From assembly GCA_039654915.1 (NCBI GenBank), contig CM077597.1:85996001-86060000 (forward strand): a stretch of DNA of 64,000 nucleotides, in the 5' to 3' direction. The stretch comes from Aquilaria yunnanensis. Lineage: Eukaryota; Streptophyta; Magnoliopsida; Malvales; Thymelaeaceae. The translations under genes and the position numbers were made by a program. The notes under the pieces were generated by a model. It was not told the origin of the DNA and searched no databases. It saw only the letters and a program-made list of their open reading frames with translations. This document shows, piece after piece, positions 34,843 to 46,140 of the stretch (positions are counted from its first letter, which is position 1; each line of letters opens with the position of its first letter).

Positions 34843-35867
34843 TCTGACGTTCGCTACCATCCGCAGTCCCAAAATCACGTCCTAATTCCAGTCTTTGTGC
34901 CTCCCCATTGTCATTCTCACTGTCTTCCTTGTCGTCAATCGAAAAGACCACCATCAAGAACTGCCATGTAGAATGGAGCAAGCATACCTGAGGTAGTCTA
35001 GGCCCAGATTCTCTGTCGTCACTCAGATCCAATACCGCCAACCTTTTCGCCGTCATCACCTAGACCCAACGTTGTTCTCGAGTCAAATCAATTGTGAGGA
35101 TTTGAAATTATGGGTTCGAAATTGAATCTCGGATTTTCTAGGTTTCAAATTGACATTTGATGTTTTCGGTTTGAAATCATGGGTTCAATTTGACGCTTGA
35201 TTTCCTGGGTTTGGAACTAGAGCTCTAATTGTGGCTTGGAGGATTTTTAAGTATATTCTATTAATTGATGAATTTTGGAAGGGCATGGGAGGTGGTAGTG
35301 AACTAGACAAGAGCGAAGAGGAGTAAATAGTGCCTGTGGAGCGGTTGGGCAGGATGGGTTGAATTAAGAGTGGTAGACAAATGGAGCGGATGAGTTGGGG
35401 TTGAGAAGGGTCATATGAATGGGGCAGCTGCTTCAATGGCAGCCAATTTGGACGCTTGAATGGATGTGAAATGAGAAAGAGACTGGTTGTAGGGCAATCG
35501 GTGGTGGGGTTGGTGACTGGGCTAGTGGTTGGGCGCTGTCAATGGCAACGGCTAGGTGGGCAGCTTTTGATGTGGCGGTAGTGAAGATGAAGAATTAGGG
35601 TTATTGGGGTAGAATTGACTTAAGTGGAAATTTAAGGGTTAGAATTAGTGATTGAAACAATTTAAGGACTAAAGTTGTCATTTTAAATTTATTTTAGTAT
35701 TATTTAATACCACATCATCATTTCTATTCAATTTAACCATGAAATTGATGAAAAGTACTTGGATGATACACGCAACAAGAAGAAAGGTAGGCCACTACAA
35801 AAATCATAAGGCCAGGTATCCAATTAAGGCAAAAAAATAAGTTAGGTGACCTACTATGAATTTTACC
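34502..35867. mobile_element. Long-TIR element, Mutator-like non-autonomous
   Basis: The first ~240 bp (ggtaaaattcat..., tagtccttaaact near 34700) recur inverted at the right end (about 35630-35867). The internal ~800 bp has no transposase. It holds a GA microsatellite and GC-richer sequence of unknown origin (34840-35600), as in Pack-MULEs that carry host fragments. No clear 9-bp target duplication because the flanks are A-rich. Confidence 0.6.
34761..34840. repeat. GA microsatellite
   Basis: About 36 consecutive GA units. It generates meaningless SLSLSL and EREREP-type frames. Confidence 0.95.
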
Positions 35868-36436
35868 AAAAAAAAAAGTGGCAAGTGATAAATCCTCTAG
35901 AAGGATAGAGTATAAGATAGAGGGAGAAGAAAGTAGAATGCAGAGAAGTTCTTGTTGACAGGTGATTATCGTCAGCAAACAATGTTGTGCCAAACATTTT
36001 TGCACACTAATATTATTATTTTTATTATTAGTATTATTATTATTATCATTATTATTTTATCTCGAGTGGAGAATTTGTAATAGAAATTAGAGAAAAAAAA
36101 ATACTTTAACTTTAATAAATTTATTTTATTTTAAGTAGTATGTACTCTTACTGTCTCATGAAAGTTTGAGATTTTATCAAGTTTATCGAACTTACAATAA
36201 AATGCAAAAAATAATTTTCCCTGATAATTAGCATTTATGAGTTTTATATAATGGAATAAAGGATATGAAATAAGATAATATCTAATCATTATTTATTTTG
36301 CGGGAGAAAATAATTTTATTAGGGGAAAGACAAAAAAAAGTCTGTGGTCTCCAAAGAATAGAAACAAGCGCAAAACAAGATTTATAAATATGAAAAATAG
36401 CACTTATTTTTAGATATAAATTAAAGAATTGAAATG
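35868..36436. other. AT-rich intergenic, no gene
   Basis: A-run, ATT microsatellite near 36010-36060, otherwise nothing recognised. Confidence 0.4.
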
Positions 36437-36659
36437 TGTAGACACCCAATTTCGTCCGGCTTAAAAATAAAAAAATTAATTAAATTAAAAATTAAAACTA
36501 AAAAAAAATTATTAAAACTAAATTTTTTTTTTTCATTATTATTATTATTAATTAATTAATTAATTAAAATAAAAAGAAAAAGAAGAAAAAATAAAAATAA
36601 TAATAAAAAAAGGGGGGAGGTGGCCGACAGACGCTCCCCCTTTATCTTAATTCTAATCT

Positions 36660-37390
36660 TATCACTCTCACGATTCTCTGATCTCTCTCACGGATGACAC
36701 ACGAAAGAAAAGAAAAAAAAATTCTCTCTTCTCTGCCTAATCTCTCCTCTCTCTCGGGCTCTCAACAGAGAACTCTTCCCATCTCTCTCTACTCCCCGAA
36801 AACACTTCTCTCTCCCCCTCGCTCTCCTTCACGCTCTCCCTCTCTCATCCTCTCCCTCCTTCTCCCTCTCTGTTTTTCTCTTCTCTCCTTCTCCCTCTCT
36901 GTTTTCTATCTTTCTCACTCTCCCTCTCGCCAAAAAAAAAAACGATCAACCTCTCTCTCCCCGCTTCTCTCCTTCTCTCTCTGCTCTCTTCCCTCCTGCC
37001 CCTGCCGGTGTCGCCTCCTTCCTTCTCTCTCTGCGTCGCCTCTCTCCTGCCCCTGCCGGCGTCGCCTCCCTCCTTCTCTCTCTGCGTCGCCTCCCTCCTT
37101 CTCTCTCTGTTCTCTTCCCTCTCTCTTCTCGCTTCTCTCCTTCATTTCTCTGCTCTCTTCCCTCCTGCCCCTGCCGGCGTCGCCTCCCTCCTGCCCATGC
37201 CGGCGTCGCCTCCCTCCTTCTCTCTCCGCGTCGCTCCCTTGCTGTTCGCCAGCCGCCGCCTCCCAGACCACCGTCGGCTCCATCGCCAGCACCCCTAGCC
37301 TTCACCGCCAGCGCCCACCCCCTGGCTCGCCTCGTCGCGCCTCGCCTCCCCTGCTGCTGTGCTCCTTTGCTGCACGAGGAAGAAGACGCG
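36660..37390 (+). repeat. CT/GC-rich low-complexity block in Ogre-like LTR
   Basis: Tandem cctgccggcgtcgcctccctcc-type units. Long frames on both strands (36694-37458 plus, 36915-37305 minus) are low-complexity Ser/Pro/Leu or Arg/Glu/Gly runs and are not called as genes. Confidence 0.7.
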
Positions 37391-37876
37391 TTTTTAAATT
37401 GTTGCTTTTTATTTATTTATTTATTTATTTTTTTGTAAAATCCTTGTTCAGTCCTTAGCTTTCTTTGTTTTGTTCGTTTAAGTGACTAACATATTCTATG
37501 TTGCAGATTAACCCCCATCAGCAAGATTTTCATTATTCATACTTTTCTTTGTTTTCTTTATTAATATTAGTTTGACCTTACATAAAATTTGATCATTGAA
37601 TTGACATGGAAAATAATATAGGATTTTGATTTGATATGTATATTCATGTATATTTATTGGATTTTAGAATAGTTTAATTTTTATTTTTGTAATATATTAA
37701 TCTGTATCAAATTATTGGTTAATTAATATTTAAATTTATTAGAAATCCGTCCTAAGATGGATCATCTATCCATGTCCAGATGATTCGGTTAGAATCCATG
37801 GCTTGGATATTAATTGAAATTATTTAAAAAAAATAAAAATAAAAATAAAAATAAATTAAATAGTAAAAAAATCCAA

Positions 37877-38050
37877 TCGTGCACCGCCAACTACCTCAAA
37901 ATCAAGGACCTTCTCGAGCTGCTCAACCAAACGATCGCCAAGAGGATCGAGAACAAGAGCGTCGAGTACGTCAGGAAATTCTTCACTGTCGAGAATGATT
38001 ATACGCCGGAGAAGAAGGCCCGCCAGTCGCGACTCGCGTTTGTTTCTTGA
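37877..38050 (+). pseudogene. SKP1-like C-terminal fragment captured in LTR
   Basis: 57 codons then TGA. They correspond to the C-terminal Skp1 domain of plant SKP1/ASK proteins, which bind F-box proteins in SCF ubiquitin ligases: SCTANYLKIKDLLELLNQT matches the (A)ANYL.IK.LL.L.CQT helix, followed by IENKSVEYVRKFF and a YTPEKKARQ..LAF tail close to the family's FTPEEE..R..N.WAFE ending. The N-terminal POZ-like half is absent, so it cannot act as a normal SKP1. The segment is GC-rich inside AT-rich LTR sequence, which supports capture of an exon. No start codon of its own. Confidence 0.75.
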
Positions 38051-39477
38051 CTCAATCAAATTTTTGGGTAAAATTCTCATTTAGCCCTTGATTCTCTTTG
38101 TTTTTTATTCATTTAAGTCACTAATGTTCTCCTGTTTTGCATATTCATCACTGACAGTATTGTTTTATGTTTTTATTTCTTTTTTCGGTTATTGGTTTAT
38201 TATTTCGAGAATCATGAATTAGTCTGTGATCAATATTACATAAAATTGCAATTTTAGGTTAGGTCAAATTTTTACCTATTTATTTGATTTTAATTTTAAT
38301 AGTTAGCATAAATTTAAAACTCATGCTTACATAATGTATTAAAAAAAAAAGGGGTCATATTTACAAGATTCAATTCTGAGCAGATTTTAATGAAAATTCA
38401 AGGATGAATTTAGGATATTAATAAATTACAAAATCCATATCCAGATGATTCGGTTAGAATCTATGGTTTGGATTTTATTTAAAATTGTTTAAAGTAAACA
38501 AAAATTAAAATTAAATAATGAAACCCAACTCGCAAATCGATCTGTTGTTGATCCGAATCTGACCCGAAAGTCTATAATTTTGGCTTAATCCTAGTTAAAT
38601 CCCTAAATTTATTTGATTTATCTGAGACTTTAAGTTTGTTTTGACTTACAATTTAGTCACTGTTGTTTATTTTCCTTTTTTATGTTTTTGTTTATTCAGT
38701 TAATTAAAGGTGTAAAATTCACTTAGCAATTAACATTAAGTTTAACTATATGATTAGCTTATATAAATAATTTAAATAAATAATTTGTCTTCGAATTTAT
38801 CTGATTTGCTCACTTGAAACTTTAAGTTTGTTTTGATGCACAACTTGATCTCTGATTTACTTATGTTCTTTATTTTGTGTGTTGTTTGTTCGAATGATTA
38901 AACGCATAAACTAACTTAGAAATTGTCATTAAGCTTAATTATATGATTAAGTTAAATAGGTAATTTTAATAAATAATTTGTCCTTGGATTTATTTGATTT
39001 ATTCATCTGAACTTTGGGTTTGTTTTGATTTACAATTCGCGCATTGTTTTCCTTTTATTGTCTTTTCGTTTGCTCAAATAATTAAATGTGTAAATTAACT
39101 GAAGAATTAATGTTAAGCATAATTATATGATTAGATTAGATAAAACCTTTTTTTAATTAATCTAAAATTAGTCTGACATAATAAAAATCACACCTAGGAA
39201 ATATTCAGTCTACCTGTGCCATTTAATAATTAATTAAATAGCTAATAATAAATTAAATTTAAATTAAATTCCATGACCAGATGATTCGGTTAGAATCTAT
39301 GGCTTGGATATTAATTGAAATTATTTTAAAAAAAAATATTCCGTTCGCGAATCCTCAACTCGATTAAAAGTCGATTCAGAATCTCAGTACAATTCTTCTC
39401 TTATTCTCCATTTTTTATTTATACAAGTCACTAACCTTTCTTATTTCTACAGAACTAACAATAATCTTTATATGTTT

Positions 39478-39712
39478 ATTATTATTATTATTATTGTTGT
39501 TATTATTATTATTATTCTATTCAGATTACTAACTATTTAATTTTTGCATAAACTAATTACTAACTCAACTAACATCACTAACCATTTAATTTTTGCTATA
39601 CTAACAATTAACTGTACTGACCGCTAACTTTTATTATTATTGTTGTCACTAACCATTTAATATTTGTTATACTAACAACTAACTTTACTAACTTTATTAA
39701 TAACTAACTTTA

Positions 39713-39766
<54 letters not shown>

Positions 39767-39775
39767 GTTATAATG
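39478..39775. repeat. TTA/ATT microsatellites in LTR
   Basis: Two runs of (TTA)n, about 39478-39520 and 39715-39768, separated by ctaac-rich sequence (ccatttaat and ctaactttattaa repeated). Confidence 0.9.
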
Positions 39776-41022
39776 GAAGGTTATGCCTCCTATTATTATT
39801 TTAAAAAAAAAAAAAAAAGTGGATGGCCGAAAAGCCCCACTTTAGTTATTTATATATCATCTTTTGATATTCTTTTGTTTACTTTATGTGTTTTCCCTTT
39901 ATCTATTTGCACGTGTTATTTAATTTATGCATCTCTTTTTTAATGAATGTTCAAAACAAAAAAAAATAAAAATAAAAAAAATAAAAAGAGAAGAAAACCT
40001 CCACTTTATTTATTGTTATTTAATTTTTCTTTATTTTATGGTTAAACTCATTTCATTTAAAGAAATTAGCCATAAAAAATATATATGTAAAATAAATCTG
40101 AACCATGTTGTTAAGTAAAAAAAAAAGAGAGAATTTTTTAGTTCATGGTATATTGGCTGGAAACTGTCTCGTGCCCGCTTTTGAGCTGCTTCACCTGGTG
40201 AAGAGGGTCTGGCTGAGTAACAACGCCCCGTACCATGATCAAAGATTTTTTTATTTTTAAACTCTTTAATTCCTTTAAATTAACTTCTTGTTAAATAAAA
40301 ATTAATTATTTTTTTAATTCTTTTATAAATTGAGTAATTCTTTAAATAATAAACATCCTTCATTAAACAAGAAAAATCAGATAAGAAAAAGAAAAGAGAG
40401 ATAAGAGAAAGATAAAAATAAAAAAGATAAAGAAAAGAAAGAAAAGAATAATAAGATATAAAAAAGAAAGATTTTTTTTAAAATCATTAACAAATTTAAT
40501 AAAAAAAGACTTATAAGTTAAACTAATAATTAATTCCATAAAATAATAATTAAATAATTAACTTTAAATTAATTTCCATATCCGGATGATCCGGTAGGAT
40601 CTACAGTTTGGAAAATATCAAAAGTTTTAAATAAATTAAATAAAAAGGTAAAAATCCATATTTACGATATGGATTAAATTCTTTAAAATTTCGTTGAATT
40701 CCGTGTCCAAATGACTCGGCAGAGTCCATGGTTCGGAATCAAAATCTTTCGTGTCCAAATGACTCGGCAGAGTCCATGGTTCGGAAGTATAAAATTTCAT
40801 ACAAATTAATTAATAAAAAAATCCACATTTCGACTAATCCAGTTAAAATTTCTAAATTTGAAAATTAACTGAAAATTATTTAAAAGCAAAGCAAAACAAA
40901 ATTAAAATCAACTAAGGTGCCAATTTTTGGGCGTTTTAATAAAGTTGTTTTAACGTAACCGTACTCCCGATCCCCGAACTCTCGCAGACCAATTATAAGG
41001 TGACCAATCGACCTAAGAAAAC

Positions 41023-41789
41023 AGATTGGTGGCGACTCCCGAAAAATACCCGCACGTTGCCACAAAATGTTATATACAAAACCAGAGTATTAAAGTGTCA
41101 TCCTCAGCTCCCCCTCTATCTCTCTCTCTTTATATAAAGAGTTTTAACACTTGCACTAAATTCTATAGTTTGAGGTACAATTCATAAATTTTAATTGCTT
41201 ACAATAATAACTTCTTCATCTCGCTTTATTGGTTTTGTTAGCAAAGGGACATGGCTCTCATACCTCTCACTCGATTCAAGTTTTTTTCTCTTCCCTTTTC
41301 CTCTCTTTCAAGACCCTTAAAAATTGTAGTCAAAGGTAATCTAATACACACACACACACACACATATATAAAGCTCATCCATTTGTTTGGAGGTCCTGTT
41401 TGGGAATAACTTTTATAATTAGTATTAGAATTTTTAATAATTTATTAGCGATAAAGATGAAACTGCTAAAGTTAAACGTTCAAACCTAGCCTTAGATAGT
41501 TTTTTCAAAACCTTAATTATAATAGCTCAAGATAATGTCAAAAGGAAAGTCTGCATCCTTCTAGTATTTCCTATAAATATCTTTCTATTTATGACTAACT
41601 TAAACCTTTTATTTTAAAATTAGGATGCATGCACTTCCAACAATGAGTCAGTGACTTTAAGCTAACTGCTGCTCAAGTATGATGCTTTTGGATTAAAGGG
41701 TTTTGTAATTTTGCGTGACAGAAAAATAGAACAGGGAAATTGATTTTAACCTTGAAAGGCCTTACTCAAGGCATGAGGCACGAAATGGT
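41023..41789. other. Truncated Ogre-like 5' end and gene-upstream sequence
   Basis: 41029-41041 is the primer-binding site of the LTR to the left. An AC microsatellite lies at about 41347-41366. The remainder is upstream DNA of the jasmonate-protein gene with no other recognised element. Confidence 0.45.
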
Positions 41790-41884
41790 TTGTCCTTGGG
41801 CGACCGGTAACCGGTTATTGTGTTCCAAGGGTCGTGAGTCACGGTTTCGTTTGTCGTTTAGGTAACGAAGAAAGGCTATAAAAA
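41790..41884 (+). promoter_or_regulatory. Promoter of jasmonate-protein gene 1
   Basis: TATA box TATAAAAA at 41877-41884; GTGAGTCAC (TGAGTCA, GCN4-like bZIP site) at 41834-41842; palindromic accGGTAACCGGTtatt at about 41803-41818. The same order is seen upstream of gene 2 and in the relic at 33976-34075. This conservation is the main evidence for function. Confidence 0.65.
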
Positions 41885-41909
41885 CCACCATGCATACTCT
41901 GGATTTCCC

Positions 41910-41967
41910 ACAACCGAGCGTCGCCAGCCACTAGTTTCCCACAAACAAAAGCATCCAAATCTCGTCG
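41910..41967 (+). other. Predicted non-coding exon 1 of gene 1
   Basis: Ends at a donor GTAATATCTCT (41968), matched in gene 2 by GTAACATCTCT (57419). The intron runs to AG 42521-42522, so the 5' UTR is split. The transcription start is estimated from the TATA position. Confidence 0.55.
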
Positions 41968-42547
41968 GTAATATCTCTTACCATATTACTCTATTATTTC
42001 CTTTCGTCCTTTGGTTTTCTTTGAAACTTCAAATAACTCCTAACTTTTTTCTTAAAATAATAACTCCTAACATTTATGATCAATTTTAGATTACTTTATA
42101 TTTATGTTCATTTTTTATATCCTATAAACGCATGCAAAAAAAAAAAAAGTCATACACAATATATCCTATAAGCTGTTATACTTTCACAATGTCTGCATGG
42201 ATATATATGATATTTGGTTAAAGGCAATCATGATAAAGCATACCATTTATCATGTTCATGCAGGTGACACAATATTCATAATATTTCTATAAAAACAGTG
42301 TATTTTTTTTTTGTGACAAATGGAGTAATTCAATGCTGATGGAATCTTCTAGCTAGATGCAAATGTTGGTAAATGAACAATAAATACTCGAATAGAAAAG
42401 TACATGACAATTACGATTTAATTCCCACCTCTAAGATTAAATTGATTGTGGGGATATGTGGCTCTATGTTTGTACTTCTCTTTTTACTTCGCCAAAACTA
42501 ATTTACAGTTTTTCTTTTCCAGGTGCAAACTTGAAGGAAAGTGAAAG

Positions 42548-43494
42548 ATGTCTTGCAACGTGTTGGGCACCCCGATCATGAGCTCCGCAAAGAGCTTGGA
42601 GCCGCAATTCGCAGGATGGAAGAGTAAATCTGGGGCACTATCGGCGGCGGCGGCTTTAGGAATGGCTATGAAGCATAGCAACCAAGCAAGCCGCAGGCTG
42701 AAGATCTCGGCAGTAGCCGTCACCAACGACGTCGCCGTGTCTCCCAGTCCCATCACAACAACAACGCTTCCCACCACTAAGTACACAATAACGCTAGAAG
42801 ACATGCAAGCGCTGGAGGCTCAGAAGCATGGAGAGAACACCTATGTCCTGCTCAGGAACGATCTCGGCTTCAAACTCGAATATGTTCGGAACCTAGATTT
42901 TTATGGCGCTGAGTATATCGGCCTGCCCTACCCCATGGTGATTGAGAATGGTGAGGTGGCTTCTTTCTTACACCAAACCGAGGACAAGTGCGGTTGCGCT
43001 TGCGATTTGCCGACAGAACCCACTGGCTTGATCTCGGTCGGGTATGTAATATACAAGGGCTACTCCGTGGACACCAATTTAACCTACTACTTCGGCCTCG
43101 GTTGGATCAATGGCAACCAGAAGGTGCATACGCATAGTCCTGAATGCTAACCGTTTTGCACACACATTTTAACTAATGTAACAGGTTTTTTATTTCTCTA
43201 CTACTAACTCTGCTTCAAACTACACATGTCCAGTTGGTTTTCGCAGAGTTCCTCAGTTCTGGGTGTGAAAGTGCAGATGAAAAAATCGAACAAGAAATCT
43301 ACAGTAAACTGAAGAGGTGCTCGAAGCTGACGGCTTGTGAATCTATTCCATTCAGGGAGGGTGAGACTCTACTTTTCAAGGCAAAGTGGGACGCCGGTGA
43401 GAGCGTATTCCAGAGAACTTGCATTACCGCGCACTTCAAGCGCCAGCTTGCTAAAGGTCCCCATTATCATCCCGTACCCCTTCTTGATGTGTAA
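42548..43494 (+). CDS. 23 kDa jasmonate-induced protein-like, gene 1
   Basis: Coding exons 42548-43123 and 43234-43494, phase-0 intron with GT-AG, 278 aa. The start MSCNVLGTPIMS matches the family's usual short start (M..N.FG.P). A helix-like LEDMQALEAQK is followed by NDLGFKLEYVRNLDFYG, then LPYPMVIENGEVASFLH (126-142), the conserved PYP..I..G..A.F.H core, then VIYKG and the aromatic YYFGLGWING. Exon 2 ends with KAKWDAGESVFQRTCITAHF. A Cys cluster DKCGCACDLP (147-155) is absent in gene 2. No signal peptide or membrane segment is visible. Function in the family is unclear; members respond to jasmonate in other plants. About 45% similar to gene 2 by eye. Confidence 0.72.
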
Positions 43495-43522
43495 TTCTAT
43501 GTTGGCCCTGGGGATGCATAAA

Positions 43523-44265
43523 GTCGGGAAATTCAAATAAAAGTGGACCCAAGTATGATCAACCCATCTCTTGTCTTGTGGTCCCTCATGTTTCTGTTTG
43601 TTTTGAACAAATCAATGTTGCCCATGGCGTTATCTTTTCTTCTCCCTCACGTTTCTTTCTTTTGGGTTTGTTCGTAGCCAAAAGAATATGGATTGCAAAT
43701 TTGAATGACTATTGCTAATTAACGATAGCGACTATGGGTTAATGGTGCATCACTGTGACCTTTTTTTGTTCTCGTTGCTATTTTGCATACTCTGGACACT
43801 CACAATGACAAATTTGCAAGTTTATGGATATGTATACAAAGTGGCCTAGCTACCCCAAAAAGCTACTCCTAAACATAGTTATCTGCAGCTAAGGTAAAAT
43901 TGCCAAAAATACAATATTCACAATGTATTCCATAATATATCCTAATATCCCCCATAGGTTGGAGCATACAGATTCTGGATGCTCAACTTGTGAAGGAAAT
44001 AATCAAACTGTTTCCTTCCCAAAGCTGTGGTGAAATAGAGTCGGGAGATTTAAACAAAAGTAGACCCATGTATGATCAACCCATCTCTTGTCTTGTGTTC
44101 CCTCATATTTGTATTTTTTTTAATAAATTAATGTTGACCGTGTATGACGTTATCATTTTATATTTCTCACTCATGTCCCCTTCTTTTGGGTTTAATTGTT
44201 TGTCGCCGAAAGAATATATATTGCAAATTTGAATTACTATTGCTAATTAAGGATGGCGACTTTTG
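43523..44265 (+). repeat. Tandemly duplicated 3' UTR of gene 1
   Basis: 43523-43735 and 44038-44265 align (shared tatgatcaacccatctcttg, gaatatngattgcaaatttga, gctaattaaggatggcgac). The second copy has no coding exon before it. It points to a former tandem copy of the gene whose coding part was lost. Confidence 0.8.
43536..43541 (+). terminator. Poly(A) signal of gene 1
   Basis: AATAAA 42 bp after the stop codon. Confidence 0.6.
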
Positions 44266-45640
44266 TTTTTGCTAAATTTGTATTTAAAATAGTGGGGTCC
44301 AATAGAAAATTTAAATGGGGTTCATAATAATTTTACACGCTTTTTACTCATTTTTTCAAATAAAACTAGGGTCCATGGACACCTCTTTGGTGTACATGAG
44401 CCTGCTCTGTCAATGAAATATGGAAAAGATAGATGAGATATTCATGTTATATAAAATATGAAAGAAAAAATTTTCATTTTAACCCATAAATTTTATATTC
44501 CTTATCACTTGGCTCATTGGCTTTATCTTATGTCCAACAAAGTTATTAATTTTTTTTATATGTTTGAAGAGAAAATAGGGACAAAAAAAATTAAAATTCT
44601 AGATGGTAAAATGTTTGAAAGCTCATGAATTAGTATAGGGCTTCTGACATTCTAATTATTAGTGGAGAGAAGAGACTCACTCATGGCTTTTATTAAGGTA
44701 AAATAAACACATTCTTTTGCTCTAATAGATATTATGAAAATTATGGGGATCTGCTAAAAAATTAAAGTCAGTCTAATGACTAAATTATGTATCACTTATT
44801 AATATCTTTCTAAAGAAAGGGACCCCATACTATATGTACATATAAATTCGCCACTAGGGTTCAAAAACCTTAATATCTAGTTTAGGAAGTGGGCATTATA
44901 CATAGAACGTTATTCTCCAGTTCCAAAGAAGATTTGGGCATAGAGGCATGAGCAAGGAGAAGACAAGTCTGAGCATGATAATATTGGGCTGAGGAATTGT
45001 GTGAGGAGGTGGTGGAGAGGATTGAGGAAGTAAATTAGGAGAGTAATGGGGGATAAAAAATTTCTATAGAAAGGTTGAGAGACTTTCAACTGAGGTGAAC
45101 AATTGATTTGTCTATCTCATGGAGTTGTACTTGGATAATCGAGCTTGGTAGTCGGAGACACAATTTTTTTTAGTGATCTCTATTTTCTAAAAACATCATA
45201 CCACTGTTTATTCTTTTCACCGTAAAAATTTTGGGTGGATTACATTTCCCCCCATTTGTTACTTTTTACACTTTCACGCCAAGTGTGACACCTATTGTTA
45301 CCTCTTGTTTTTTCAATACTCGTAGGAAGTAAAGACTATTTTGTAATTAAGGGAGGATAATTTAAACTCTATTATTAGGAAATCTAAATTTAGTATAAGA
45401 TAATTACATACTAGAATTACTGATAAAATAATAGATAAAACCGATAAAAGAATATACAAAATTGATAAAAGTATAGGCAAATCAATAAAAAGAATGACAA
45501 GAACTAATAAAAGATGGCTAGGAACTAGTTGTTCTTCAAAGAAATCAGTTACATTTTTACCATTAACTGTTTGTTCTTTTATCTCAATGAGATTTTTATT
45601 CTTTTATTATTACTTGACAAATTTTAAGCCAAAAAAATAA
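44266..45640. other. Intergenic, no gene
   Basis: AT-rich; short frames only. Nothing on either strand resembles a known family. Confidence 0.4.
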
Positions 45641-46070
45641 ATAAAAATTTATTTTTAGAAAAATAAAAATGATATGAAAACAAAAAATTGAAAAAAAATA
45701 TAATGTATACGGATTTAAAAAAAAAGTAAACTAAACATAGAAGGAATAAACATGGAAACAAAACACTGACAAAGGTAAATACAGAAATAAGATGAAAAAG
45801 TGGAAAAATATTGGAAAGAGAAAAAATGGAAAAGCAAAAAGTGAAAAAAAATGAAAAAGAAAATAAAAAATAAAACTGGAAAAGGAAAATAAAATAAAAA
45901 ATAAAAATAAAGAAAAACAGAAAATGAAAAATGGAAAACCTGGAAAAAGAAAATAAAAAACCTCGGAACAATATACAAAAAATTCTGAAACAAAGAACGA
46001 AAATAGAAAAAAAAAACGGGGAAAAATAAAAAATGAAGTGGAAAAATGGGAAAAAAAAATCCACCGGTTT
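45641..46070. repeat. A-rich purine low-complexity tract
   Basis: Repeated ggaaaa / aataaaa blocks. The 165-codon minus-strand Phe-rich frame it produces is an artefact of composition. Confidence 0.8.
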
Positions 46071-46140
46071 ATCTAAAATGGACCAAAAATCTATGGGTAT
46101 TAAATGCATGTCCTGTAGCACATATCTTACATTTTTTTAT

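Larger units (their letters stand above)
36437..41022 (+). repeat. Ogre-like 5' LTR, about 4.6 kb
   Basis: Starts TGTAGACACCCAATTTCGTC, the counterpart of the TGTTGACACCC start at 6165, and ends GAAAACA. It is followed by GGTGGCGACTCCC (41029-41041), an Ogre-type primer-binding site. It contains a CT-rich segment with ~60-bp internal repeats (36660-37380), a SKP1-like fragment, at least six copies of an ~38-bp motif shared with 24661-26413, and several TTA/ATT microsatellites. The rest of the element is missing to the right of about 41050. Confidence 0.7.

Noticed and set aside
34630..35059. ORFs through the GA repeat on both strands
   Set aside because: SLSLSL or ERERER repeats from the microsatellite.
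36694..37458. 254-codon plus-strand ORF
   Set aside because: Low-complexity Ser/Pro/Leu from CT-rich repeats, with equally long Arg/Glu frames on the other strand; no domain.
45624..46121. 165-codon minus-strand ORF
   Set aside because: Almost only Phe, Leu, Ser and Tyr from an A-rich tract; not a membrane protein.
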